The translations under genes were made by a program, and so were the position numbers. Below, in pieces: positions 33,111-45,572 of a stretch of 64,000 nucleotides of DNA. The DNA comes from Coffea arabica (taxonomy: Eukaryota > Streptophyta > Magnoliopsida > Gentianales > Rubiaceae): NCBI RefSeq assembly GCF_036785885.1, contig NC_092330.1, forward strand, positions 12,496,525 through 12,560,524, read 5' to 3'. A model generated the notes under the pieces. It saw only the letters and a list, made by a program, of their open reading frames with translations, was not told the DNA's origin and made no database searches. Every line of letters begins with the position of its first letter. Within the stretch, counting starts at the first letter, position 1.

Positions 33111-33307
33111 TGATATATCTAAGGGATTCTCCGGATAATTCAAATCGAAGCAATTGGATGTCCAACTCGGGCCTATATGACATGACCGATCAATAGAAAT
33201 ACCCCACCTTTGTCATATATTCCATACATCACACTAGATAGATATCATATTCATGCCTTGGTGGTGAAATGGTAGACACGGGAGACTCAAAATCTCGTGC
33301 TAAAGGC
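33111..33307 (+). pseudogene. trnL-CAA: Plastid DNA insert with truncated trnL-CAA
   Basis: From 33255 the sequence reads as the 5' half of the plastid tRNA-Leu(CAA) gene. It shows the acceptor 5' strand GCCTTGG, a D-arm with GGTAGACACG, and the anticodon arm GAGACTCAAAATCTC with CAA in the loop. It breaks off after GTGCTAAAG; the T arm and the 3' acceptor strand are missing. It cannot make a working tRNA. The upstream 33111-33254 looks to me like the matching plastid spacer, from memory only. This is nuclear plastid DNA (a NUPT). It lies about 150 bp past the MTHFR stop codon and might fall in that gene's 3' untranslated region. Confidence 0.75.
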
Positions 33308-33453
33308 TGCTTTTGTCATTATTGTTGCATAAAATGAGGCTAGCCTAAACATTATAGATGACAAGCAATAATCTCACTACAGCAAGAAAAGAAATTTCAA
33401 GAGAAGAAAGTAGGACTTCATGGAGGATGACTCCACGAGTACTGCTAATCATT

Positions 33454-36400
33454 TCAAAGATCCTTGAAGACTGCAAATAAATCACCACTGATGTAATCAT
33501 TATCAACCAAGCTGACCAAGAAGTACGTCTCTCGCACCTACAAGGATAAGGAAGCAACCACGTGAATTTTTTGTCCCATACAAGGAGTTGGAGGTAGTCA
33601 ATGAGTGTTCTACATCCAGGACCAAATGGAAAAATGGGAAATGGAAAATCAGGCAAAAATAGAAATGATAGCCAATTATGACTAGCAACTCAAGACAATC
33701 ATTAATCCATGATAAGCAACATAACATGCAATTAATTGCTTTTGTAATCAATGTGTTGTAAATGTTTAGACTAATTGGCACATAAGCAAATTGTGTCACC
33801 TACCACTACTCTTCAGTCTTACTGTTGTTGATCCAAAGAGATGAACCTGAATTCTCTAGTTTTGAATATTTTACATCAAGAAATAAGAAAGCAATTGCAG
33901 TAGACTTGATGCCCGAAAGGTATGCTAGACAAACGACACAAGTGATATCCTACAATGCTTAATTAACTAATTGTATCCCACTCCTAATTCCTTCTAACAA
34001 TCATCTTACAATCCATAAGAACACACATACGCACATAAGAAAGCAATTGCAGTAGACTTAATGCACGAAAGATATACTAGACAAACGAAACAAGTGATAT
34101 CCCACAATGCTTGACCAACTAATTGTATCCCACTCCTAATTCCTTCTAATAATCATCTCACAATCCATGAGAACACACATACACCTATCTATGCTACAAC
34201 TATTCATCAAATTACAAAATCAATTTGCTTCCTGGTTAAAACATATGCCACAGACCATGTACTATCAATCATCAAACATTTCTCCACTATTGTGAAATGC
34301 AGCAGAACAAGGCTGTAAGAGATAATATAGAAGGAGAGCAAAGTATTTCCAGTATCCTGATCATGCAAATTTGACAGACATCAATAACTGCAGGGGCGCA
34401 AATGCTTCATACCTAAACCCCTCCACTGCCTCAGTGCCATTAGACAAACCTCTGAGATATGGAAAACTATCCGTCAAAGTAAATGCTACTCCCACTTTGA
34501 AGCATAAATTTTTTATCAATATTTAATTTTGACATTTTTGCAACATAATGTTCACAAAATGAAGGGTAGAGAAATGACATATAGACATCAATGATTTTTT
34601 ATTTTATCTTACTTGAATCGGGGAGAGGGTTTTGTTGGGGTGGTTTTTTTGGGGGGGGGGGGGGGAGGCGCGGCAATTTGCACCAATAAGGTGTAATGGC
34701 AATTGATCTCAACCAAACATGGTAAAGTCAAACCAATCCAGCAATGTTTAAGAGACGGAACAAAAACTATATATCTTCACGTTTGTAAGATTCAATTGAT
34801 TTTTATTTCATTTACTTGTGTTAGGGGAGAGGGTTGGTAGGGGTGGGGAGGACTTGTTTTTACTGTTATCATCCCAAATATTGTACAAATATTTTAGTCC
34901 TTCAGTAAATAGCAGTGCTTTAGAAGTATAAGAAGATTGACATACAATAGACATAAAGAGATGAAACTAACCTCTTCAAGCAGTTTTCTGGATGGGTCAG
35001 CCTCTGGGTATAATTGAGCCCATGCTCTTGACCAAATTTCAAATGCCTCATCCTTCCACACCACAAAGCTGGAAGGATCCACAACGGTAGGTTGTATAAT
35101 CTCCTTTGCAGGGAAGACTCCCCATGTAACAGCATTCACATCAGTTTGGTTGGTGTTTGAAATCCAACTTCCCGCTTTATCCACAGCCATATAGGTGAGG
35201 AATGGGTATGCTTTGCATCTCTCAACAAGAGAATTCAACTTTTCTTTGGAGCAGAAAAATTCCAAGTAGGCCTTCTGATAAACATATCCACCTGGCCCAC
35301 CCCATCCTGCAAACCACGTTTACATACAGAGCAGTTAAAAGTCATTTTCTCAAGAATTCCTTATATCCGATCTATTAATACCAATGTTGATCAACAGATT
35401 CCCGGATCAACGCAAAGACAGTAAATTACTGCTCTGGTTTGATCCCTATTTTCTTTGATCTAAAGAAATTTATCAACTTCATAGAAGTAAATAGTGCAGC
35501 AGTCAATCCCATTCCTGAAATACCCAGCAAATTCAATATCTAATTGAAGAGTTTATAATGGAGTTTGACCCACAAAAGGGACGTGCAAATGTTAAAAGTT
35601 TCTATTAAGAAAAAATTCATTCAAAAAGAATACTGATTTTCAGCATGTGAGGATCTGTTTCCACCTGACCCAAACTTTAGGAGGAAAAGGGAAGACAGGG
35701 TCCCAGGTATTACTCTTGAACAAAATTAATAAAATAAAAAATCTGCATTCCAGGTAAGAAACAACTCACCAAGAGATGGAGTGTCAGACTTTACTCCATT
35801 AACTGCTGGTTGGCTGTTGATTGTTAGGAAACCTTTTAAGTTTATAGCACCCAGGTGTTCATTTATGATCCTTGTCTCTGGCTGAAGGCCATCTAATTCG
35901 GACCATGGGCAGCTTCTTAATTGCCCGAGACAAAATTGCTTAAATTTCTGATTTGACGAAATTCATCAAGAATCAGAGCTTCCGCAGAAACAGTATTTTC
36001 TTCAGATGAATGTAAAAATGTAACGAGTAATTGTACCTCATAAATATCCTGTAAACTTCTTAGAGGGACAACCCATTCTTCTGAAAGTCTCTTACCACGT
36101 GCACGGGGCCTCATGAACTGTTTAAAATTTATGGCATAGCCACATGAGTGGAATATATAATAAGATGAATTAAGCATCAACAACTTGGTTAAAGGTCCAT
36201 AAATCTAAACAGAAGGTGATATGATTTATTTCTCCCTGTAAAACTTTCTCTAAAAACATGGATGAAAACAAAGGTCATTCTATTACTCATTCTTTGTTGC
36301 ACATGAGAAAGAATTTTCACCAATTTAAAATAATTACACACAGGTAAAGGGCCTGTTCTCATTTGCTTCAAGATAGTTCTAATTTTGTATTTAAACTAAA

Positions 36401-39400
36401 GGATGCTTTCAGTTTTTCTTTTGAAACAGAAAGTTGTTGTCTCTATGAGCGCCTTGGAGGAGCTTTCTAGAGATTGAACTTTATAATAAAATGTTACTTC
36501 TAATGTTTCAAACAACTTTTGAAAAGTCAATCTGAAGTGCTCTAAAAAAATCAAGGATGGTAGAATGGGCTGTAACTCCTCACAGTTGTCAATAGCTGGA
36601 GTAGATTCAAAAGTTAATGTCCATTATAGGGTTCCCATTACCAGATTTTGATTATCCTTCTTCCTGTGACTTGGTATTTAGTTGGAGATACAGATCAACT
36701 CCTAAAATTAGGAACTCAAACAAACATATGATCTTTTGAGAAACCATGAGAGGATATGAACATCTGGCACAAAAAGGATCATTAAACAGAAGACTACCAG
36801 AAAATGATCCATCAGACCATAAAATCTCCCTGTACCATATAAAGAAGTCAAGTTGTTCTTTATCCACTTGAATTTCTAAACCTTTAATTGCACATGTACC
36901 AGGAAGGCTTCTTATTATAGGATCCTCGCAAAAAGCTACTTAAAAGGAGGGGGGAAAGATCTTTAGGAATGCTTACTATCCTCATGGATTTCCTGAATTT
37001 CAACAGAGCCAGAGTCATATAGGAGTTAATTCAGTAATTCCAGCCACTTTGAAATATATTCTGCTGACTCACAGCATATGAAGAGTAGAAGATCAGATGG
37101 GACAGTGCCCTCATAATGGATCATTAAGTTAGACAGTAAAAAGTAGGAGGTAAATCTCTTGATTGAAGTTGAAACTACCTATGACTCAGCAATGGTTCAG
37201 TCAGAAAATCTGTCCTCATGCTAAGAATCTAAAATTATCAAGAATGCTTTAAGGAGGTCTGTATAGTTTGCCATTTTTTACAGGGAAGAAAAAACTTTTA
37301 AAATCCTATACTAACATTTCACTTATTTCTAGTAAATAAAGATCGGAATCAACAAGCTGTAGTGGCAAAATTATTAAATCAACTATGTAGGGCTTTAGAC
37401 CAAGGCATGGACTTGATCATCAAAATTATAGCCTTCCAACACTTCCTCTTGACAATCACATAAAAAAAACGAAATTTCAAATAGTCTCTTTTCTACTTCA
37501 GCAAGCACCATTCCCTAAACGCAAAGCTCTGCTAGATTTTATGGATAGAAGTTTACAACTTGCAGAACTATGATGTCTTCTATGGAAACAGGTTACAATT
37601 GGAAGGCAAAACAGAGGAAGAGAAACATTTACAATCACCTAAGAATTAAAAACCTATGCAATGGCAGATAAAGTACAAAAAACTACATAGCACCCCAAAG
37701 AACTAGGAGATGATAACATATGCTTAGGCAGAAAGTGAAAAGTAAAAGTCAATGACTTTAAAATATAAAAAGAAAAAAAAAGTTATTAAGATCTCCATAC
37801 TTGATAGTCAGAAAGTGCTCCATATGATGCATTTCGAGAATCACCCCATCGGCCATGTGGGTAATGTTCCCAACCTATGGTCCTTGAAATATAGCTCTTT
37901 GGACGATTGGCCCTGCAACAGTAGAAACGAAAGATGAAATGCTTGAGTTTTCGATAATCATCCACATAATAGATGAAATCACTAAGACAGAGAGAGAGAG
38001 AGAGAGAGGAGTGCAAAAATGGGCTGATTCAGTATTATATACCAAAATATAGGGCGAACATCTTCTTTAACACGATAAATATTAGTGGGACGTCTCCAAG
38101 GCAATGTCCTTGAAATCTTTGATTCCTCAATCAGACCAAGATTCTACACATGCAAGCTTTCATAAGCCACTAACTTCCAGCACTATACTAATAATGGAAA
38201 TGACTAGATAACCCACACAGGGATAATGAGAAATGACAACAAACCATCAATATAGCCAATGCAGACTTCTCCATGTTTAATGTATAGAGATGCAATGTCT
38301 TGATTCCACTAGCCAAAATCCTCTTGCACATTTCAGTTCCAAGGTGAATCCCGTAGTTTCTCACAGCTTCTTCATTGTCCTTGATAGGCTCTAAGGCAGC
38401 AGTAATCTCAGGAGGAATCTACAATTATTCAGTAAACTTAGTATGGAACTTAAACGCACAAGCACCTAATGTTGTCTGAGTAACCACATAGTTCAACAAG
38501 TTGCCAATCACTTAAAATGAAATTAACCAGCACTAACTAGAGATACTGGATTTGTATCAATTCTGCATTCCCACATAGTTGCTATTTGAATAAAATCGAA
38601 ATTGTCATCATTCTTCATATGTTAAATAAGAATGAGCAGAACATTTATTTACTACTACAATGACTGTTAAGCATAGTGAGGTAAACTAATGTGTCAACTT
38701 AAATGAGAACTGTTAGGACTAATACAACATATGCTTTAAAGAAGTTGACATATTACATATCTAAATACCTAGTATCATGCATAGAGAAAGGAATAAACTT
38801 ATAGAGGTGGAAGGTATGCAGAAAAGATTCACAACCTTAGATTTTAAGGCTCACAATGACCAGAAGACTAATTGTGATCTGATTATTAATTCTTGCAAAT
38901 TGTATATGTCCAGTAGTATGTTAGTGTAGCTGCATAGAAATAAGTGAATTTTCACTCACTAGAAAGACTCTCAAGTGTTAAGATTTTAAAGTATAATAGA
39001 AAAAATTGATGCACAAGATAAAAAATTATCTGTCTTGTGTACAAATGACCTTCTAAAAAAGCACATTTGCCCACATAACTCTTGATCTTTGTGAAAGAAT
39101 GCTATTAATTGCAACCTTTACCTTAGTCTTGCAAAAGCCGGTCATACGAAGGAAGCCCCTGTAATTATTGATGGGCATAATCCCAGGAACAATAGGGCAA
39201 GTTATGCCAATTTGGCGACAGTCATTAACAAATTTGAGGAAACTATCAGTATCATAGAAGAGTTGAGTTATAATAAGATCAGCTCCAGCATCAACCTGCA
39301 GAAAATTTCAGAATCAACCACCATAAGCAAAAAAAAGTTTAAGTTCCCACATCCAAACCTCTGGAAAAAGCCAAAAGGAATAAATTAATCACAATTCAAA

Positions 39401-40297
39401 AGACAGCGTCATATCAAGGGGCTAAATACAAACCTTTCTCTTCAGATAGGCAAGGTCGCTTTGATATGCCTCAAGCGAGGCAATCCCATTAGCAGGTATA
39501 ACATCAGGATGAGCCTCTGAGCAGGAAAGGACACCACATTAACATCATGGTTACACTCTTTACACTAATACATCAACACAGCATCGTCCAAAACAACAAC
39601 TTGAATTACTCAAAACCCACCTGGATAACCAGCAACAGTGATCCCAAAATAATCTCCATATTTGGCACGAATATGTTTCACCTAAATAGATTAAACAGCT
39701 CAAAACTACTCATCACCAACATCAAAATGTAGCCAGAGTTCGCACCCAACTAGCACTAAATGGTACTATATGCACAGTAAACATTAACGATGTTATCAAA
39801 CAAGCGTAAAACAATCAACATCAACTTAATTGAATGAGCAACAATCAGAACATAACGAACACAATCAGAATCAAACTCAGAGGCAAACTTACCAGGTCGA
39901 GAGCGCAGGCAAAGCCACCTTCCACTTGGACGAACTTATCCTGGCCATGAGGGGGATCTCCCCGCAAAGCAAGGACATTCTGGAGCCCGTTGGATTTTAT
40001 AGCATCCAGAGCGTGATCAATTTTCTCCACAGGCATATTGGTACACGTCAAGTGCATCATGGTCTCGACGCAGACCATATTCTGCATCCGATTCGCGATC
40101 TCCAGCGTCAGATCAGCCGTGGATCCGCCTGCACCCCACGTGATATCACAGAAATTCGGGTTATGGACGACCATCCTCTCCATTCTTTCGAACAGGTTGT
40201 CGACGCCATCTTCTGTCTTGGGTGGGAAGAATTCGAAGGAGAAAACAACCTTGTTTTCGTCCTTGGCGGCCTTCTGGATCTTCTCAATCACCTTCAT
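33454..40297 (-). CDS. MTHFR: Methylenetetrahydrofolate reductase, 11 exons
   Basis: This cytosolic flavoenzyme reduces 5,10-methylenetetrahydrofolate to 5-methyltetrahydrofolate, the methyl donor for methionine synthesis; plant forms are known to use NADH. Exons (minus strand): 40297-39893, 39681-39621, 39516-39434, 39295-39122, 38418-38245, 38143-38043, 37912-37801, 36117-36037, 35947-35770, 35306-34972, 33537-33454. All ten introns have GT-AG ends and the phases join to 1788 bp, or 595 residues, the usual plant length. Exons 1-5 encode the catalytic TIM barrel, with FEFFPPKT at residues 21-28 (Glu22) and ALRGDPPHG at 110-118 (Asp114). Exons 6-11 encode the C-terminal domain, with the [12 protein letters not shown] and [12 protein letters not shown] stretches typical of eukaryotic forms. 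The last exon starts [14 protein letters not shown] and ends FKDL-stop. No frame break is seen. Intron 10 (1434 bp) holds a tandem repeat. Confidence 0.95.
33883..34186. repeat. Two tandem 152-bp units in MTHFR intron 10
   Basis: Unit 1 (33883-34034) and unit 2 (34035-34186) both start ATAAGAAAGCAATTGCAGTA and share most bases, including CTAATTGTATCCCACTCCTA. They differ at scattered positions. They lie inside the last intron of MTHFR, away from splice sites. Confidence 0.85.
34645..34665. repeat. Poly-G run in MTHFR intron 10
   Basis: About 16 G in a row, embedded in GGGGTGG-type sequence. On the transcribed strand it is a C run. It sits inside intron 10. Confidence 0.8.
37985..38009. repeat. 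(GA)n microsatellite in MTHFR intron 6
   Basis: About ten GA units between exon 6 (38043-38143) and exon 7 (37801-37912). In the transcript it reads as a CT run, upstream of the exon 7 acceptor. Confidence 0.85.
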
Positions 40298-40513
40298 TAT
40301 CAACGAAATTTAAATCCAATCGAAAATATGTATACCTCGATTGATCTGTCAATGCTCCAGCGGTGTCGGCGAGGAATTCCCGACACAATGCTGCTGTAGC
40401 AGTAGCTTTCTGTCAAGCCAAAAAATCACACCAAGATAAGTAGAATTCGCTAGCGTGGAGGAAGGAAGAAAGGAGAATAGAGCTCAGATCTGTAGCGTGG
40501 GGAATTTGGGGTG

Positions 40514-40520
40514 ATTTATA
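40514..40520 (-). promoter_or_regulatory. Candidate TATA box of MTHFR
   Basis: Read on the minus strand the sequence is TATAAAT, in the context CCCTATAAATC, 217 bp upstream of the MTHFR start codon. That leaves room for a 5' untranslated region of roughly 185 bases. No start-site data support it, so it rests on motif and distance. Confidence 0.6.
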
Positions 40521-40630
40521 GGGTCAGTGGCTTGCTTCTCTCTCGCCAACTACTTCACCAACCACCAACTCCTGTGTCGACTGTGGTCCTAATTGGTGGT
40601 CATTTGTATTCTGTTTCCATTTTTACTTTT

Positions 40631-41493
40631 GGAATAATTTACAAAGCTCCCCTGATGTTTGGCTTAATATCACTTAGCATCCCTATAGTTTTAAAATCTT
40701 TCTTGTCTCCCTTATCAGATTGACAAGATTTCTTCATCATGGATAGAAAATGATGATATTACCCATCTAAAAATCCTTAATTGATTAACTAAAATTAAAA
40801 AAAAAAGGAATTTGGAAAAGCAACAACAATTAACAAATCTACTATTTATAATTATGACATTTTTTAAATCCTATAGGAATAAAAGGTAAGGAACTTCTAA
40901 TACTACTATTATCTAAAGCACATCAAATATATATTAGAAGCAAATATATCTTATTTGGATTTCTTTCATTTTCAAAATCCTGACTGTCACCTTCCTATTG
41001 TAATTAATAAAATCTATTCTTTATACTAAACGATATTGGTGAATTATAAGAGTGCTTTTTAATATTAGAACTTGTAATGATTTGTTACAATATTTGCTAC
41101 TAATTTCCTCTTAAAGTGGCTCCTTTCGCCATTAAACTTGTATTTCTTATTTGTTGTCTTGCTGTCTTTATAATCTTAAAGTTGGAGTATTAGTCATCGC
41201 AAAGTTGTAAAATTACTTATGTGCTGCAACTTCTCCTTACTGCACTTACATCTCTTTCAATTGGTCTTTTGCTTTAGTTTTAGTTGCTGCTTTCATATTC
41301 ATATAAAGGATAAGAAGGGGTACAAATTAAAGTAAATTATGTTATCTCTCCTCATCTATGAATTTTTTTTAATGCACAAGGGCTAACAATGTTACAAAAC
41401 ACGTCAATCAATGGGAAATAAGAGAGATTTTTGAAATCACAAGAGCACTAAGTGATATTAAAGGAAATCACGGAGAAGGTTTGTGAATGATCC
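40631..41493. mobile_element. Mutator-like inverted-repeat element upstream of MTHFR (863 bp)
   Basis: The start GGAATAATTTACAAAGCTCC and the end, reverse complemented GGATCATTCACAAACCTTCT, are imperfect inverted repeats. Both continue through TTTAATATCACTTAG words. The arms are about 80 bp and about 70-75% alike by eye. Flanking 9-mers match poorly (TTTACTTTT, TTTTTCTTT), so the target duplication is doubtful. The end motif resembles the element at 25066-26404. It has no coding content. Its near end lies about 110 bp upstream of the candidate MTHFR TATA box. Confidence 0.6.
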
Positions 41494-44400
41494 TTTTTCT
41501 TTTTTCTTTTTTCACGATGCATGTGAAAAAAATGGAGTAACTTTTAATTGCCTCGAAGTTTGAAATTGTTGATGCATTGGAGTTTGGACCGTCTGGCATG
41601 TTCCATTATTGCAAGTAAATCCTTTTCAAGATTCCTCACAAAAGGAAAAAATGGAAAAGGATTTAAGTGTTGAAACAGTCCTTGAGATACTTTAGTTGTC
41701 TTCTTAATGTAATTCTCAAATATTTAGTTGGTCTTTCCAAGTCCAACCAACGGTTTTCAACCCGCTATTTTGATGTCTAACAAATTAGAAACTGTTTCGG
41801 GCTAAAATCGTACAACATCGTGAGATGCTCAAGCCAAGAAGAGGTACCACAGCAAAAAGCAAACTCGTCACAAGTAACTTCTATTCATTTCAGAAATGTA
41901 AAGGGAGAATGAAAAGGTTTAAAAGAAAATTAAGGGAATAGATAGGAGAAAGGCTAAGGTGGTAAGTCGTGCTTGATCCTACACGTTTCAAGAACGTTTG
42001 AGAAAGGCTGTGCATTGATAGAAGAGAGTACGAGTGATTTATAAGGATCAATAGCATTGAGTTGCGAGAGAAATTATACGTGAATAAGGGGGTTAGTCCT
42101 TGAGAAGAAAGTGATTGCAGCGGGATATTAGGGAAATTATTGACATACGAAATTTTTGAAAAACAAAAAAAGAATTTACGACGGCATTTTTATGGTATGT
42201 GGCCGAATCTCACCAATCAAAAGTAAATGATTTTAAAAGTGATGAATTAAAAATTTTCTATTTTGGTTAGCGTAGAATAGTTAAATAATTTAAGAGGAAT
42301 TATACTAAAGCCTAAGAAAAATCAACGACCAGAGAACAAATAAGGAATAAGAGGTACTAGCCTAAACATAAAAAGAGCAAAGGGAAAAGGGAAAGGTAAG
42401 GAGAACCAAATTCTTAATTCAATTGCTTGCAAGTAAAGAGAATTAAAGAAAATATTTTTGCCACGTGGTAATCTACAGGCTAGACCCAAATCTTAAATGG
42501 CCAGTTGATATACCATCACTGTTGGTAAGCTATAAATGATAAGCGATCTTAAGTAGTCTTTAGTTGTACGGTATTTGTATGTTATACGAATTAATGAAAC
42601 AACACAATAAAGTGTGAGTTGTATCTCAAATCATATATGCAAACCATTGGTCCCGCAAATCACTTGTGCAAGCTCAAATATGGTTGTGATTTAATGGTGC
42701 AATAATAGCTATAAAACTCATTTGTGGTTACGTGTAAGAATGCGAATGAATTAAACCGTGTGAGCCGTATTAATCAAAACTCGATTTGAGATCAGTCAAT
42801 ATGGAATTCGAATTGAGATATGACTGACTAAATTAAACTATCGAACTCAAGTCGAGTATAGAGAAACTCAACTCGCATGTGTATGTTCACATATATATAA
42901 ATTTTATTTTAATAATGAAATTACATATATATTCCTAACATTTTTATTATTTATTAAGGAAAAATGACTATTTTAGTAATTTTTTAAAAGATAAAATAAA
43001 TATTCTTTTTAAAACTCGAGTAGGCTTGAACTCAAACTCGACTAGGTTCGAATTTGAGGATGAATTCAAACTCAAGCTTTACATTAAAAACTCGTTTGAT
43101 AACTTGATTAGATTAAAGTTCAACTCGATTAGACTCCATTGCAACCTTAATTATTTGAATGAGCTCATTTATCCTTAGACTACCTATTAACTATTTTGTC
43201 TGCTTTGCATGTTAAAAAAAAGTTATAGAGTTTTATTGTTTGTTAAAATGGGAAATTTGTTTTTGGATTGCCATTGCATTAAAAATAAGATATGTTTATG
43301 TACTAGTGTGTCTCGTAGAGTTGAAGGTAAAAATGATGTAAATGTGTACATGTTTAGGAATTGTTTTTCTATAAATAATATTGTTTTCGAAAGTTGACTC
43401 GTACATTTTCCAACTTCCACGCATATATGTATATTTTTTTCCTTGGAAAATGTCCATACAAGAATCGTTTGAATATCCAAGTAGGAACATCTAAGTAAGA
43501 TAGAAAAATAAATCTGGATGGACGGTTCTCTAAAAGCTGTCATAATTTGAAAGAAAAGTACTCCATTTGTGAAGGGGCTAGAATCACAAGAGAATATATT
43601 TGAGGGGCTGGTTTGATAATACCGAAATTGAAAAGTAGGTATTTCTACAAAGGGTGTTAAAATGGTTAAAAATGCAACGTGAGCATGTCTAAATTAGATA
43701 ATGGGTAGATTCAGTGGCTGGGTCCCACTCTCCTACCGCAACTCAACAACCCAGGACTTGGAGACCAAGATATGTGATTTCTGCTACGTCTGTAAGAATT
43801 ATATTAAAATTTCAATTGGGCTCCTCTTATTTCTCTAACTGTGATTTACATCCTCGCGAGGTCAAATTTTGATCTAACTAATTATCCTCTTCTTTATTTT
43901 TTCCTTTTGACCATTAGGGATGGATGGGTAGTCCGATGCCACAATTGCTGCATCTTCTAATGGAAAACACCTACTGTAAAAAAAAATAATAATGGAAAAC
44001 ACCTACTCTAAAAATAAAAAATGGGAAAATAAAGTCCAAAATTTTAGACAAAACATAAAACAAAATAAAAAAACTACAAGTCCAATGGCTTTACGGTTAT
44101 ATACCCTTCTTATTACTAATAATAATAAAGACAAAATTGTAATGGCTATTTGCCATTTCTTTAACTTTAGTTCATTGAAACTTCTTTTGATGTCAAAATT
44201 TGAAAGATTGACTTGGAAACAATTTGTTTGGTACCATAGGCAGAAACCTCGGGAACCTAGAGAAAATGCTCCCAAATTTCATCTGCAAGAGCTAGAAGCC
44301 CAAAACCTCTCAAACTTAATCCAAATTACACCTGATTTCCTGAATCTTATAAATTTTGGGACTATTTAGAAAAACTTCCTCTCAGGTATAGTAAATTTTG

Positions 44401-45340
44401 CACTTTATACCCAAGATCACTAGTCAATTCTAACATTGTATGACAACAATGTAAAAAAGATGTTTATATTCCCAAGGATTAATTAAAGTAAATCTCCCTC
44501 AAATTATAACAAGTTTTACACGTCACCCCTAGCATTATCTTTTTCTTTCTTTGTGGGTTTAGCTGCAAGGCCTATAGTTAACACTAGGAAAAATGACACC
44601 AATCGCCTCTTACATTTCATCGTCGTAATTTTTTAGTACTTCACATTCAAAATGAAGCATTTTAGTCCTTAAACAAAACAAATGCGCAATTTTAGTCCCG
44701 AACACATTTTCGAGCGCATTTTCACTTGAAAAATTTTTGGGATGCATCACATATCCAAATAATAAGGAAAACAATAGACAGCCCACCTAATATTTAACCT
44801 AAATTTGCATCACCATCTCATGTGCAAAAATAAGAGCAGAAAAAAGGACCAAATTTTCACGGCAATTAAAAATATACAATAAAAACAGTTAACTAAACAT
44901 TAAATTAGCAATCTAAGTATTACAAAATTAAACTTGTACGCAAATACTCGAAGTTGATCGTATTTACTAGCACAGATGCATCTGTTAGTCCTTGCACTCT
45001 TGCTTCCTTCCCTGGTCTTCTCCTGCTTAGCTTCGTCCAAACTCATGTCCAAGTCTGAATTCTTTATCTCTTTCTAAAAGACTACACTATATCAAAATCT
45101 TGTTCATGAAAAGACAAAATTACCAATTTTAGTTAAACACATTATGTATTCCAATTTGTTATTGAATTAAAAATTTCCATTTCCAAAATTACAAAATTTT
45201 AAAGTGAGATTTCAAGAAAAAAGAATGAAAAGAAAAGATTGATTGAGTGAGGTGTAAAAACAATTCTTCTCAATTGCAAATTTTAAAAAAAATGTCATTC
45301 AATTCATAAATTACTCCAAACTATTGAAGCAGACCCAAGA
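41494..45340. other. AT-rich intergenic DNA, no recognised gene
   Basis: Nearly 4 kb without a supported gene. The stretch 42735-43160 is rich in ACTCGA/TCGAGT words, like the subterminal parts of some hAT elements, but its ends are unclear. Frames at 43223-43543 and 43992-44369 show no domain. A pair of similar lines near 44380 and 44490 (TATA(A)CAAGTTTTACAC-like) resembles one end of a Mutator-type element with no partner found. Confidence 0.4.
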
Positions 45341-45346
45341 GCAATA

Positions 45347-45441
45347 GGGGGAGGATTGGATTAGGTGGTAAGGTGGAAGGGATTATAAATAAGAGATCTT
45401 GAAATCAAAACCTCCTCATTACAAAAAAAAAAAAAAAAAAA
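45347..45441 (+). mobile_element. Possible SINE with poly-A tail
   Basis: A unit of about 75 bp contains GGATTAGGTGGTAAGG (A-box-like), followed by a weak B-box-like region GATCTTGAAATCAAAACC. It ends in a run of about 20 A. No convincing target duplication was found. Confidence 0.4.
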
Positions 45442-45572
45442 AGAGGTATTGAGGAAAACTTACATGTCACCAATTGATAATACTTCCTCTGTCCCAATTT
45501 TTCAGGGTTAATTACATTTACCTCCCTTGAGGTTTGGCCAAACTACTAATCAATTCTTGTGGTTTTAAAAAA

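Noticed and set aside
33255..33305. Functional nuclear tRNA-Leu gene
   Set aside because: The T arm and 3' acceptor strand are missing and the sequence is of plastid type, so it is a truncated insert.
39830..40399. A 189-codon plus-strand frame
   Set aside because: It is antisense to MTHFR exon 1 and intron 1 and has no domain; the minus-strand frame is a clear conserved enzyme.
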